From contig DMDF01000046.1 of NCBI GenBank assembly GCA_003446605.1, forward strand, positions 1-13,453: a DNA stretch of 13,453 bases. The letters are read 5' to 3'. This DNA is from Anaerolineaceae bacterium. Lineage in GTDB: Bacteria; Chloroflexota; Anaerolineae; Anaerolineales; Anaerolineaceae. Positions within the stretch are counted from its first letter, which is position 1. Every line of letters begins with the position of its first letter. Below the pieces are notes generated by a model, which worked only from the letters and a program-made list of their open reading frames with translations, was not told the DNA's origin and did no database searches. Shown piece after piece: positions 6,367 through 13,453 of this stretch. The position numbers and the translations under genes were made by a program.

Positions 6367-9300
6367 ATGGGTCTTGAAATGCCTGTAAAGAATTATTCAC
6401 GAATTCCGAAAGTTCTTGAAATTCCAAATTTAATTCAAGTTCAAAGGGAATCGTTTGACAGGTTGCTCGAAGAGGGGCTCGCAGATCTTTTTGATGAGAT
6501 CTCCCCCATCGAGTCATATAACGGGGGTGTGCAGCTGCATTTCCCCGGAAAATCAGATATCAGTAAACAGTGGGGATTGAAGTATTGGTTTGAAGAACCA
6601 AAAAATTCTATTGAAGAGTGTATCGAAAAAGATCTGACCTTTTCTTGCCCGTTGTACGTAAAAGTACTGCTGGCAGGACCTGAGATCAGTGAACCCATGG
6701 TGGAAGATATCTATCTGGGTGAATTCCCCATGATGACGGATAAAGGCACCTTTATTATTAATGGAACCGAGCGTGTGGTCGTATCGCAGCTCATTCGTTC
6801 CCCTGGTGTGTATTTTGATGCTCCCATCAACCGTGCCACCGGCAAACGTCTTGCCACAGCAAAATTGATCCCCGATCGGGGCGCCTGGATGGAATTTGAG
6901 ACCCGCAAGAATGATTACATCATTTTAAAATTCAATCGCAAGCGCACCGTGCCGATCACGATTTTCTTGCGCGCGCTGGCTGCGGTGGATGATAAGGTGG
7001 AGGATTCGCCTTTAAAATATGGCACGGATGAAGAATTGATTTCCCTGTTCAGTGATATTGATACTGATCCGGACCGCATGTTCATCCCCACCACTTTCCA
7101 TCAGGAACCTGAATGGGATTTGTCAAATGGGAAAACGATTGCTGAGCAAGCACTGCTGGAATTTTTCCGGCGTATGCGCCCGGGTGATCCGGCAACCATC
7201 GATAATGCCAAAGAATTTCTAGAAGAACAGCTTTTTGATCAGCGCCATTATGATCTTGAGAATGTGGGGCGCTACAAGTTAAATCAAAAACTAGGGATCA
7301 AGGAACACGTTTCGATCAATCATCGTACCATTACCAAATGGGATATTGTTTACCTGGTACGTCGTATGATCATGATCAATAATGAAATGGAAGACAAGGA
7401 TGATATTGACCATCTGGGCAACCGCCGTGTAAAGACAGTAGGTGAACTGATTCAGAATAAGCTGCGCATTGGCATGCGCCGCATGGAACGTGTCATCAAA
7501 GAGCGTATGTCCATTCGTGAGCAGGATAAAGTAGATCCAAAGAATCTCATCAACATTCGTCCCCTGGTGGCGGCATTGCGTGAATTCTTCGGTTCCAGCC
7601 AACTTTCCCAGTTCATGGATCAAACCAATCCTCTGGCAGAACTGCGCCACAAACGTACGCTCTCAGCACTTGGTCCGGGTGGTCTACGCAGAGAACGGGC
7701 AGGCTTTGATGTGCGCGATGTACACCATTCTCACTATGGAAGGATTTGCCCGATCGAAACACCTGAAGGTCCGAACATTGGGTTGATCGGTCGTCTGGCT
7801 TCTTATGGAACGGTAAACCAGTATGGATTCATCGAGACTCCCTATCGCAAGGTGATAGCTGAGCTTGCTGCTGATGATGAACGTTTGCTCGCTAAAGAGG
7901 TGTCTGAATCCATTCGTGATCCAAAAAACGAAGAGATCTTCCTGCGTAAAGGAACGCGTATTAAAGAGGAACATCTAGATTTCCTGAAGAAGCATGCTAA
8001 AGAATTGGGCAAGATACCGGTAAGGAAATTTGTTTCTGATGAGATCGAATATTTACCGGCAGATGTGGAAGATAAATTTATCATCGCGCAGGCGAATACA
8101 CAATTAAATGAATTCAATGAATTCATGGAAGATCGCATTTCCTGCCGCTATCATTCCGATTTTATCTTTTCTTCTCCTGAGAGGATCCAGTTCATGGATG
8201 TTGCCCCGAACCAGATCGTTGGTATTAGTGCAGCATTGATTCCCTTCCTAGAGCATGATGATGCGAACCGCGCTTTGATGGGTTCGAACATGCAAGCACA
8301 GGCTGTTCCGTTATTAAGACCGGATTTGCCGCGTGTTTCAACCGGAATGGAGCTGTACGCAGCGAAGGATTCGGGGCAGGTATTAATTGCCCATGAGGAT
8401 GGCGATGTCGTATCAGTAACCGGCGAAAAAGTTGTTGTGCGCACCGAAAGTGGTAACCATAGTTACCAATTGAAAAAATACCAGCGCTCCAACCAGAGCA
8501 CATGCATCGACCAGCGCCCGCTGGTAGTGAAAGGGCAGCGTGTTCAAAAAGGAGACATCCTGGCAGATTCCTCTTCCACGGTAGAAGGTGAATTAGCCCT
8601 TGGACAGAATGCGGTTGTAGCTTTTGTTTCATGGGAAGGCGGTAACTATGAGGATGCCATCCTGATTTCGGAACGCATGGTGCAGGACGATAAATTCACC
8701 TCTATTCACATTGAAAAATATGAGGTGGAGGCACGTGATACAAAGTTGGGGCCTGAGGAGATCACCAGGGATATTCCGAATGTCGGTGATGATGCCATCA
8801 AGGACCTTGATGAAAATGGCATTATCCGTGTAGGCGCCGAAGTTGGTCCTGGGGATATTCTGGTCGGCAAGATCACCCCGAAAGGTGAAAAAGAACTTAC
8901 GCCTGAAGAGCGCCTGTTGAGGGCTATTTTTGGTGAGAAATCACGCGATGTTAAAGATACCTCCCTGCGCATGCCGCATGGAGAACGTGGCAAGATAGTG
9001 GAAGTGAAAGTATTTACCCGAAAAGAAAACAGTGACCTACCTGCCGGTGTGGATAAGATGGTGCGCGTTTCGGTTGCGCAGCTTCGTAAATTGACCGCTG
9101 GCGATAAGATGGCAGGGCGCCATGGGAACAAGGGTGTGGTTTCAAAGGTTGTGCCTGTGGAGGATATGCCTTTCCTTGATAACGGTCAACCTGTGGATAT
9201 CATCCTGAATCCATTGGGTGTTCCGGGTCGTATGAATATTGGGCAGGTATTGGAAACGCATTTGGGTTGGGCAGCATTACGTTTGGGTTTCCGTGCAATT

Positions 9301-10290
9301 ACCCCTGTGTTCGATGGAGCTGATGAATTTGAGATCGAAGCAGAACTGGCTCGCGCCTGGATGATGGATACCGCCTGGCAGGAAACCGGTGAAAGAGCCT
9401 GGGAATGGATCAAGGAACAGGATTACTCAGCTGAGATGCTCGAAGATGATAATGAAGTTCGTCTTCTTTATATGGAACAATGGCTTACTAACAAAAATCT
9501 TGATATGTATCACATTAAAATGGATCCGAACTATGCCCGACGTGTAACCATGGCTGAGTGGCTGCGAGACAAAGGTTACAATCCCGATAAGATTCTTGCC
9601 TTTGAGGATAACGAACTGGGTAAACCGCACGATGTGGAAAAAGATCAGCTCGCAATCAACGTTTGCCTGAAGATATGGTTGGAACAAAAAGGCGAAAACG
9701 TAGAAAAGATCGCTGAGGAAGATATGCGGGCAGTTGCCTATAAATATATGCAGCGAACAAATGACCCCATGCCAATTCTTGGCAAACAGGTTTTGCGTGA
9801 CGGGAATACCGGCTTGCCTTTCGATCAACCTGTTACGGTTGGTGTGATGACCATTATGAAACTGCACCACCTGGTAGAAGATAAAGTACATGCTCGTTCC
9901 ACCGGACCTTACAGTCTGGTTACGCAGCAGCCTCTGGGTGGTAAAGCACAATTTGGTGGTCAGCGCTTTGGAGAAATGGAAGTCTGGGCACTGGAAGCGT
10001 ATGGAGCTGCCTATACACTGCAGGAAATGCTGACGATCAAGTCAGATGATGTGCAGGGTCGCGTCTCCTCTTATGAGGCGATTGTGAAAGGTGAGCCCAT
10101 TGAAGAGCCTAGTTTACCTGCAGGGTTCAGAGTCTTGGTGAAAGAGTTGCAGAGTCTGGGTCTGGCAGTGGAAGCCGAATTGGATTCGGGAGATGTGATT
10201 AAGTTTGGAAAGGACGAAGAAAAGATAAAACCACCTAAATTGCCCACCGGTTTAATGGGGTTAGGTGAAAAATTCGACAATCTGCTATAG
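6367..10290 (+). CDS. rpoB: DNA-directed RNA polymerase subunit beta
   Basis: The 1,307-residue beta subunit of RNA polymerase, which with beta-prime forms the catalytic cleft. Family blocks are clear. The lobe and protrusion regions include GTFIINGTERVVVSQL and RSPGVYF. The rifampicin pocket FFGSSQLSQFMDQTN begins at residue 407, followed by GPGGLRRERAGFDVRDVHHSHYGRICPIETPEGPNIG. Next come FLEHDDANRALMGSNMQ, the NYEDAILISERM block, and GDKMAGRHGNKG with the two active-site lysines K914 and K922 (E. coli K1065 and K1073). The end has ARSTGPYSLVTQQPLGGKAQFGGQRFGEMEVWALEAYGAA-type conservation. Two stretches depart from the B. subtilis and E. coli plan: residues 497-557 (about 50 extra) and 986-1142 (about 136 extra). 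It lacks the large E. coli insertion in the flap-to-K1065 region. A natural Thr431 stands where E. coli has Arg529. rpoC does not follow; rpsL does, after 84 bases. Confidence 0.98.
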   Translation: MGLEMPVKNYSRIPKVLEIPNLIQVQRESFDRLLEEGLADLFDEISPIESYNGGVQLHFPGKSDISKQWGLKYWFEEPKNSIEECIEKDLTFSCPLYVKVLLAGPEISEPMVEDIYLGEFPMMTDKGTFIINGTERVVVSQLIRSPGVYFDAPINRATGKRLATAKLIPDRGAWMEFETRKNDYIILKFNRKRTVPITIFLRALAAVDDKVEDSPLKYGTDEELISLFSDIDTDPDRMFIPTTFHQEPEWDLSNGKTIAEQALLEFFRRMRPGDPATIDNAKEFLEEQLFDQRHYDLENVGRYKLNQKLGIKEHVSINHRTITKWDIVYLVRRMIMINNEMEDKDDIDHLGNRRVKTVGELIQNKLRIGMRRMERVIKERMSIREQDKVDPKNLINIRPLVAALREFFGSSQLSQFMDQTNPLAELRHKRTLSALGPGGLRRERAGFDVRDVHHSHYGRICPIETPEGPNIGLIGRLASYGTVNQYGFIETPYRKVIAELAADDERLLAKEVSESIRDPKNEEIFLRKGTRIKEEHLDFLKKHAKELGKIPVRKFVSDEIEYLPADVEDKFIIAQANTQLNEFNEFMEDRISCRYHSDFIFSSPERIQFMDVAPNQIVGISAALIPFLEHDDANRALMGSNMQAQAVPLLRPDLPRVSTGMELYAAKDSGQVLIAHEDGDVVSVTGEKVVVRTESGNHSYQLKKYQRSNQSTCIDQRPLVVKGQRVQKGDILADSSSTVEGELALGQNAVVAFVSWEGGNYEDAILISERMVQDDKFTSIHIEKYEVEARDTKLGPEEITRDIPNVGDDAIKDLDENGIIRVGAEVGPGDILVGKITPKGEKELTPEERLLRAIFGEKSRDVKDTSLRMPHGERGKIVEVKVFTRKENSDLPAGVDKMVRVSVAQLRKLTAGDKMAGRHGNKGVVSKVVPVEDMPFLDNGQPVDIILNPLGVPGRMNIGQVLETHLGWAALRLGFRAITPVFDGADEFEIEAELARAWMMDTAWQETGERAWEWIKEQDYSAEMLEDDNEVRLLYMEQWLTNKNLDMYHIKMDPNYARRVTMAEWLRDKGYNPDKILAFEDNELGKPHDVEKDQLAINVCLKIWLEQKGENVEKIAEEDMRAVAYKYMQRTNDPMPILGKQVLRDGNTGLPFDQPVTVGVMTIMKLHHLVEDKVHARSTGPYSLVTQQPLGGKAQFGGQRFGEMEVWALEAYGAAYTLQEMLTIKSDDVQGRVSSYEAIVKGEPIEEPSLPAGFRVLVKELQSLGLAVEAELDSGDVIKFGKDEEKIKPPKLPTGLMGLGEKFDNLL
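7855..8037 (+). other. RpoB insertion 1 (residues 497-557)
   Basis: Between the conserved FIETPYRKV and DEIEYLPADVEDKF blocks there are 61 residues, where B. subtilis has about 11, E. coli about 6 and Thermus about 6 as I recall their sequences. The extra stretch is highly charged and looks helical, with long runs of Lys, Glu and Asp around KEVSESIRDPKNEE and KEEHLDFLKKHAKELGK. It is in frame with both flanks and therefore part of the protein. Confidence 0.75.
9322..9792 (+). other. RpoB insertion 2 (residues 986-1142) with four W-anchored repeats
   Basis: Between PVFDGA and LRDGNTGLPFD lie 157 residues, against about 21 in B. subtilis; Thermus has a smaller expansion at the same site. Within it four 12-residue units align: WIKEQDYSAEML (1014-1025), WLTNKNLDMYHI (1039-1050), WLRDKGYNPDKI (1065-1076) and WLEQKGENVEKI (1104-1115). 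The shared pattern is W-[IL]-x-x-[KQ]-x(6)-[IL]. The segment is rich in Trp, Glu and Lys and is probably a bundle of short helix-turn-helix units on the polymerase surface (inference). Confidence 0.75.
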
Positions 10291-10297
10291 CGCTGCA

Positions 10298-10326
10298 TTG
10301 ACGCTGAATTTACGGTGTGATATACT
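10298..10326 (+). promoter_or_regulatory. Promoter for the str genes (rpsL-rpsG-fusA)
   Basis: TTGACG (10298-10303) and TATACT (10321-10326) are 17 bases apart, with TG one base before the -10 (extended -10). It starts only eight bases after the rpoB stop, so the ribosomal genes can be transcribed independently of rpoB. No terminator-like hairpin is seen between rpoB and this promoter, so read-through from rpoB is also possible. Confidence 0.7.
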
Positions 10327-10374
10327 CGCACTTTGGTTTTATCAAGAACGAAAAATTATCGGAGGCTTAAAAAA

Positions 10375-10791
10375 GTGCCAACAATTAACCAACTGATTCG
10401 AAAAGGTCGACAACAGAAAAAAACTAAGAGCAAAGCACCTGCTTTACTCTATACCATGAACCATCTTAAACAAAAGAGGACGAAGCAAGATGCAGGTTGC
10501 CCTCAAAAGCGTGGTGTTTGCACGGTGGTTCGCACCATGACACCCAAGAAACCGAACTCCGCTCTGCGTAAGATCGCTCGTGTTCGTCTGACGAATGGTA
10601 TCGAAGTAACCGCTTATATTCCCGGTGAAGGTCACCAACTTCAAGAACACTCTGTGGTAATGGTGCGCGGTGGTCGTGTGAAAGATTTACCTGGTGTTCG
10701 TTATCACGTAGTTCGTGGCGCATTGGATACAACCGGCGTGACAGTGCGGAATCAGGGTCGTTCAAAATATGGAACCAAGAAAGCCAAATAA
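10375..10791 (+). CDS. rpsL: 30S ribosomal protein S12
   Basis: S12 of the small ribosomal subunit, at the decoding centre. The 138-residue length matches the longer Gram-positive-type form (E. coli has 124), with the extra residues at about 22-42. The start is GTG at 10375, giving MPTINQLIRKGRQQ; GGAGG (10361-10365) lies nine bases upstream. An upstream in-frame TTG at 10333 would add residues foreign to the family and has no ribosome site. The signature TPKKPNSALRK has the Lys58 that corresponds to E. coli K42, and GRVKDLPGVRYH has Lys103 (E. coli K87) and Asp104, the residue that RimO methylthiolates in E. coli. Both lysines are of the streptomycin-sensitive kind. It is the first gene of the str cluster, with rpsG 32 bases downstream. 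Confidence 0.97.
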   Translation: MPTINQLIRKGRQQKKTKSKAPALLYTMNHLKQKRTKQDAGCPQKRGVCTVVRTMTPKKPNSALRKIARVRLTNGIEVTAYIPGEGHQLQEHSVVMVRGGRVKDLPGVRYHVVRGALDTTGVTVRNQGRSKYGTKKAK

Positions 10792-10823
10792 GGCTTTTTA
10801 GTAAAAGATTTGGAGATAGTTGC

Positions 10824-11291
10824 ATGCGAAGAACAAAACCAGAAAAAAGAAGAATTGATCCAGACGTTCGCTATAACAGCCGAAATGTCCAGGTTGTCAT
10901 TAATAACGTGTTGAAGAAGGGCAAGAAAAGTGTTGCAGCCGGGATTGTTTACGATGCGCTTGATATTATTCAAGACACCACCAAAAAAGAACCGGTGGAA
11001 GTGCTTGATACGGCTCTGAAGAATATTGGACCTGTTATGGAAGTACGCCCACGTCGTGTGGGTGGTGCCACCTATCAGGTTCCAATGGAAGTGGATCCCG
11101 AAAGACGACTCACATTGGCAATTCGTTGGATGCTGGATGCAACCCGCGCACGTGGTGGAAAATCATTTGCTGAAAAATTAGCAGGTGAAATTATGGATGC
11201 TGCGAACGAACAAGGTGCATCAATCCGTAAACGTGAAGAAACACACAAGATGGCGGAGGCAAACCGGGCGTTCTCTCACTTCCGGGTGTAA
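10824..11291 (+). CDS. rpsG: 30S ribosomal protein S7
   Basis: S7 starts assembly of the 30S head by binding the 3' domain of 16S rRNA, and it contacts the E-site tRNA. At 155 residues it has the usual length for the short bacterial form. Conserved segments are visible: DPDVRYNSRNVQVVINNVLKKGKKS near the N-terminus, the beta-hairpin region VEVRPRRVGGATYQVP-like around 70-86, and the end KMAEANRAFSHFRV, where the last residue is Val rather than the common Trp. GGAG (10812-10815) precedes the ATG by eight bases. In several bacteria S7 also regulates the str operon by binding its mRNA; I see no obvious S7-like structure in the 32-base rpsL-rpsG gap. Confidence 0.97.
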   Translation: MRRTKPEKRRIDPDVRYNSRNVQVVINNVLKKGKKSVAAGIVYDALDIIQDTTKKEPVEVLDTALKNIGPVMEVRPRRVGGATYQVPMEVDPERRLTLAIRWMLDATRARGGKSFAEKLAGEIMDAANEQGASIRKREETHKMAEANRAFSHFRV

Positions 11292-11333
11292 ACTATTGGT
11301 TTTTTATGATTTGAACGTTAACAGGTAAATAAT

Positions 11334-13403
11334 ATGTCGCGAGATTATCCTTTAGAAAAACTAAGAAATATTGGGGTTATTGCGCATATTGACGCAGGTA
11401 AAACCACAACCACTGAGCGAATTCTTTTCTACACAGGAAAAACATACAGAATTGGCTCAGTGGATGATGGAACGACCGTTACCGATTGGATGGAACAGGA
11501 ACGTGAACGGGGGATTACAATCGTTTCCGCCGCAATCACTACCAGCTGGCGGGATCACCAGATAAATTTAATCGATACACCAGGACATATCGACTTCACC
11601 GCAGAGGTGCAGCGCTCACTGCGCGTACTGGATGGCGGTGTGGTGGTATTTGATGGCGTACAGGGCGTAGAACCACAAAGTGAAACTGTGTGGCGCCAAG
11701 CAGATCGTTACAATGTACCACGTATTTGTTTTGTCAATAAAATGGACCGAGTAGGGGCGGATTTGGAATATTCCATTCAGACCATTCGGGAAAAATTGGG
11801 AGCAAAACCCATCCAGATGCAAATTGCTATTGGTAAGGAAACAGATTTTGTGGGTGCGGTGGATCTCCTTAACATGAAAGCTATCATCTGGGAAGACGAA
11901 CAGGGTTCAACCCCTGTCGAGAAGGAAATCCCTGCTGAGCTGCTGAAAAAAGCGCAAGAGAAAAGAAAACTGCTGGTCGAAAAAGTGGCAGAACTAGATG
12001 ATAAATTAACGGATAAATTTATCAATGAAGAAGAGATTTCCATAGAAGAGATCAAGAGCGCTTTACGTAAAGCTGTTCTTGCCAATGAAGCAACACCCGT
12101 ATTCTGTGGGTCCTCCTTGAAGAACAAGGGTGTCCAGCCACTGCTTGATGCGATCATTGATTACCTGCCCTCCCCACTGGATATCCCTGCTATCAAAGGG
12201 ATTGATCCTAAGACGGGAGAGGAAATAGTTTGTCATCCGAATGATGAAGAGCCCATGAGCGCTATCATCTTCAAGATCGTTTCTGACCCGTACGCTGGGC
12301 GTATGGCTTATTTCAGAATGTATTCCGGCACTATCAAACAGGGTTTGATGGCGTACAACCCTTCCACTCAAAAGAAAGAGCGCATCGGGCGCCTGATTCG
12401 TGTGTATGCCGACCACCGTGAAGATGTGGAAGAAATGCATGCTGGCGATATAGGGGCTGTGTTGGGTTTCAAGAACATCGTCACAGGCGATACTATCTGT
12501 GAAGCGCATCACCCTATCGTTTTGGAACGCATTTCCTTCCCTGATCCAGTTATCTCAGTGGCGATCGAACCAAAGACCAGTGCTGATAACGAGAAGATGG
12601 GTAGGGCGCTAGCTCGCTTGGCGGAAGAAGATCCTACCTTTAAAGTACGTGAAGACGAAAACACCGGGCAAACCATCATTGAAGGTATGGGCGAACTCCA
12701 TCTGGAGATCATTGTGGATCGTATGTTCCGCGAATTCAATGTGCAGGCGAATGTCGGGAAACCCCGTGTTTCTTATCGCGAAACCATCACCAAAGAGATC
12801 CCGAAAGTGGAATACAAATACGTTAAACAGACCGGTGGACATGGTCAGTATGGTCATGTTGTATTCGGTATCAAACCATTACCGCAGGGTAGTGGGGTGC
12901 AGTTCCTTAATGAAATTAAGGGTGGTACCGTACCACGCGACTATTTTAATGCAGTAGAAAAAGGTGTATACGAAGCTGCTGAATCAGGTGTTCTGGCGGG
13001 TTATTCACTTACCGATTTGCAGGTTACTTTTTACGATGGTTCCTTCCATGAGGTGGATTCCTCTGAAATGGCATTCAAGATGGCTGCTATCTTTGCTTTT
13101 CGTGAGGGTGTTGAAAAAGCTCATCCGGTTTTGTTGGAACCCATCATGAAGGTAGAAGTGAATATCCCTGAGGAATATCTGGGAGATGTATTGGCTCAGC
13201 TGAATTCGCGAAGAGCTGAAATCGCAGGAATGGAGATGAAGCACGGTAATGCACAGGCTGTTTCTGCATTCGTGCCCCTCTCCGAAATGTCTGGGTACGC
13301 AACAGAACTGCGTTCTGTTACACAGGGACGCGGTGTGTTCTCAATGGAATATGATCATTACACACCCCTGCCTGAAAATATTGCAAACGAGGTTTTGCGA
13401 TAA
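11334..13403 (+). CDS. fusA: Elongation factor G
   Basis: EF-G is the GTPase that drives translocation and, with RRF, ribosome recycling. The 689 residues are close to the usual 690-705. The G-motifs are intact: AHIDAGKT (17-24), RGITI (59-63), DTPGH (81-85), NKMD (135-138) and GSSL (259-262). Domain III carries GQTIIEGMGELHLEI. Domain IV carries GGHGQYGHVV and the HEVDSSEMAFK loop that enters the decoding centre. Domain V carries EPIMKVEV and SEMSGYATELRS. The position inside the str cluster and all five intact G-motifs point to the main translocase rather than a specialised paralogue. Upstream only a weak AGGT (11323-11326) is seen, a poorer ribosome site than that of the following gene. 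rpsG ends 42 bases upstream. Confidence 0.97.
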   Translation: MSRDYPLEKLRNIGVIAHIDAGKTTTTERILFYTGKTYRIGSVDDGTTVTDWMEQERERGITIVSAAITTSWRDHQINLIDTPGHIDFTAEVQRSLRVLDGGVVVFDGVQGVEPQSETVWRQADRYNVPRICFVNKMDRVGADLEYSIQTIREKLGAKPIQMQIAIGKETDFVGAVDLLNMKAIIWEDEQGSTPVEKEIPAELLKKAQEKRKLLVEKVAELDDKLTDKFINEEEISIEEIKSALRKAVLANEATPVFCGSSLKNKGVQPLLDAIIDYLPSPLDIPAIKGIDPKTGEEIVCHPNDEEPMSAIIFKIVSDPYAGRMAYFRMYSGTIKQGLMAYNPSTQKKERIGRLIRVYADHREDVEEMHAGDIGAVLGFKNIVTGDTICEAHHPIVLERISFPDPVISVAIEPKTSADNEKMGRALARLAEEDPTFKVREDENTGQTIIEGMGELHLEIIVDRMFREFNVQANVGKPRVSYRETITKEIPKVEYKYVKQTGGHGQYGHVVFGIKPLPQGSGVQFLNEIKGGTVPRDYFNAVEKGVYEAAESGVLAGYSLTDLQVTFYDGSFHEVDSSEMAFKMAAIFAFREGVEKAHPVLLEPIMKVEVNIPEEYLGDVLAQLNSRRAEIAGMEMKHGNAQAVSAFVPLSEMSGYATELRSVTQGRGVFSMEYDHYTPLPENIANEVLR

Positions 13404-13430
13404 ATAAAATAGCAATAATTTTTTATTTAT
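13400..13430 (+). repeat. A/T-only stem-loop between fusA and the next gene
   Basis: ATAAATAAAA (13400-13409) and TTTTATTTAT (13421-13430) are perfect 10-base inverted arms with an 11-base loop. The left arm includes the fusA stop codon, and the right arm directly abuts the next gene's AAGGAG (13431-13436). All pairs are A-U, so the hairpin would be weak; there is no GC stem to make it a classical terminator. Confidence 0.5.
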
Positions 13431-13443
13431 AAGGAGAATAATT

Positions 13444-13453
13444 ATGGCAAAAG
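13444..13453 (+). CDS. Start of the next gene, probably EF-Tu (tuf)
   Basis: Only ten bases are visible, encoding M-A-K and the first base of a codon starting with G. A strong AAGGAG (13431-13436) lies seven bases before the ATG. After rpsL-rpsG-fusA the usual next gene is tuf, whose product begins MAK followed by Glu or a similar residue, and GAA/GAG would fit the last G. S10 (rpsJ) also begins MAK, usually followed by Gln, and is a less likely alternative. The call depends on gene order rather than on sequence. Confidence 0.6.

Noticed and set aside
9427..9951. 174-residue minus-strand open frame within rpoB
   Set aside because: It lies opposite conserved rpoB codons, shows no family signature and has no promoter or ribosome site. 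It is a shadow of rpoB.
10333..10374. TTG start that would lengthen S12 by 14 residues
   Set aside because: The added residues do not resemble S12, no ribosome site precedes them, they lie on the putative transcript start, and the GTG at 10375 has GGAGG and gives the family N-terminus MPTINQL.
10291..10374. Rho-independent terminator after rpoB
   Set aside because: No GC-rich hairpin followed by a T-run is present; the gap is taken up by a promoter.
11334..13403. EF-G as a specialised paralogue (spdEFG or EF-G2)
   Set aside because: The phrase DGVQGVEPQSETVWRQAD recalls some paralogues, but the gene sits in the str cluster and all five G-motifs and the domain IV tip loops are intact, so the main translocase is the simpler reading.

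Overview
The window reads as a chromosomal housekeeping segment from a bacterium, most probably a Chloroflexota member of the Anaerolineae type. This is an inference. It rests on a membrane protein with the hallmarks of the TIGR03663/Agl23 family (known mainly from Chloroflexi and archaea), on a ClpC-like unfoldase, and on a beta subunit of RNA polymerase carrying unusual insertions. Base composition looks moderate and even. I see no insertion sequence, phage gene, CRISPR array, tRNA or rRNA.

Layout: (1) 1-1715, minus strand: the first two thirds of a ClpC-type AAA+ unfoldase, cut by the window edge. (2) 1716-1832: a short divergent promoter region. (3) 1833-2774, plus strand: a two-part GNAT acetyltransferase whose stop codon interlocks with that of the converging next gene. 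(4) 2771-6149, minus strand: a multi-pass GT-C/Agl23-like membrane protein followed, in another frame, by a six-repeat NHL propeller. The two reading frames overlap at T6/G3/G4 runs, and a single-base change there would make one fusion protein of about 1,125 residues. (5) 6150-6366: a divergent control region with a good sigma70-type promoter for rpoB and an inverted repeat overlapping its -35 box. (6) 6367-13453, plus strand: rpoB, rpsL, rpsG, fusA and the first codons of another gene, probably tuf.

The plus-strand block is a transcription/translation cluster with an unusual order. rpoB is not preceded by rplKAJL here, and rpoC is missing between rpoB and the str genes (rpsL-rpsG-fusA). A second strong promoter lies just after the rpoB stop, so the str genes can be transcribed separately. 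S12 and S7 are small-subunit proteins, and EF-G is the translocase that works on the same ribosome.

I found no clearly new defence or mobile system. The points most worth a second look are a W-anchored four-fold repeat in a large RpoB insertion, a second RpoB insertion, natural substitutions in the rifampicin pocket, the frameshifted Agl23-NHL pair, and the missing rpoC.
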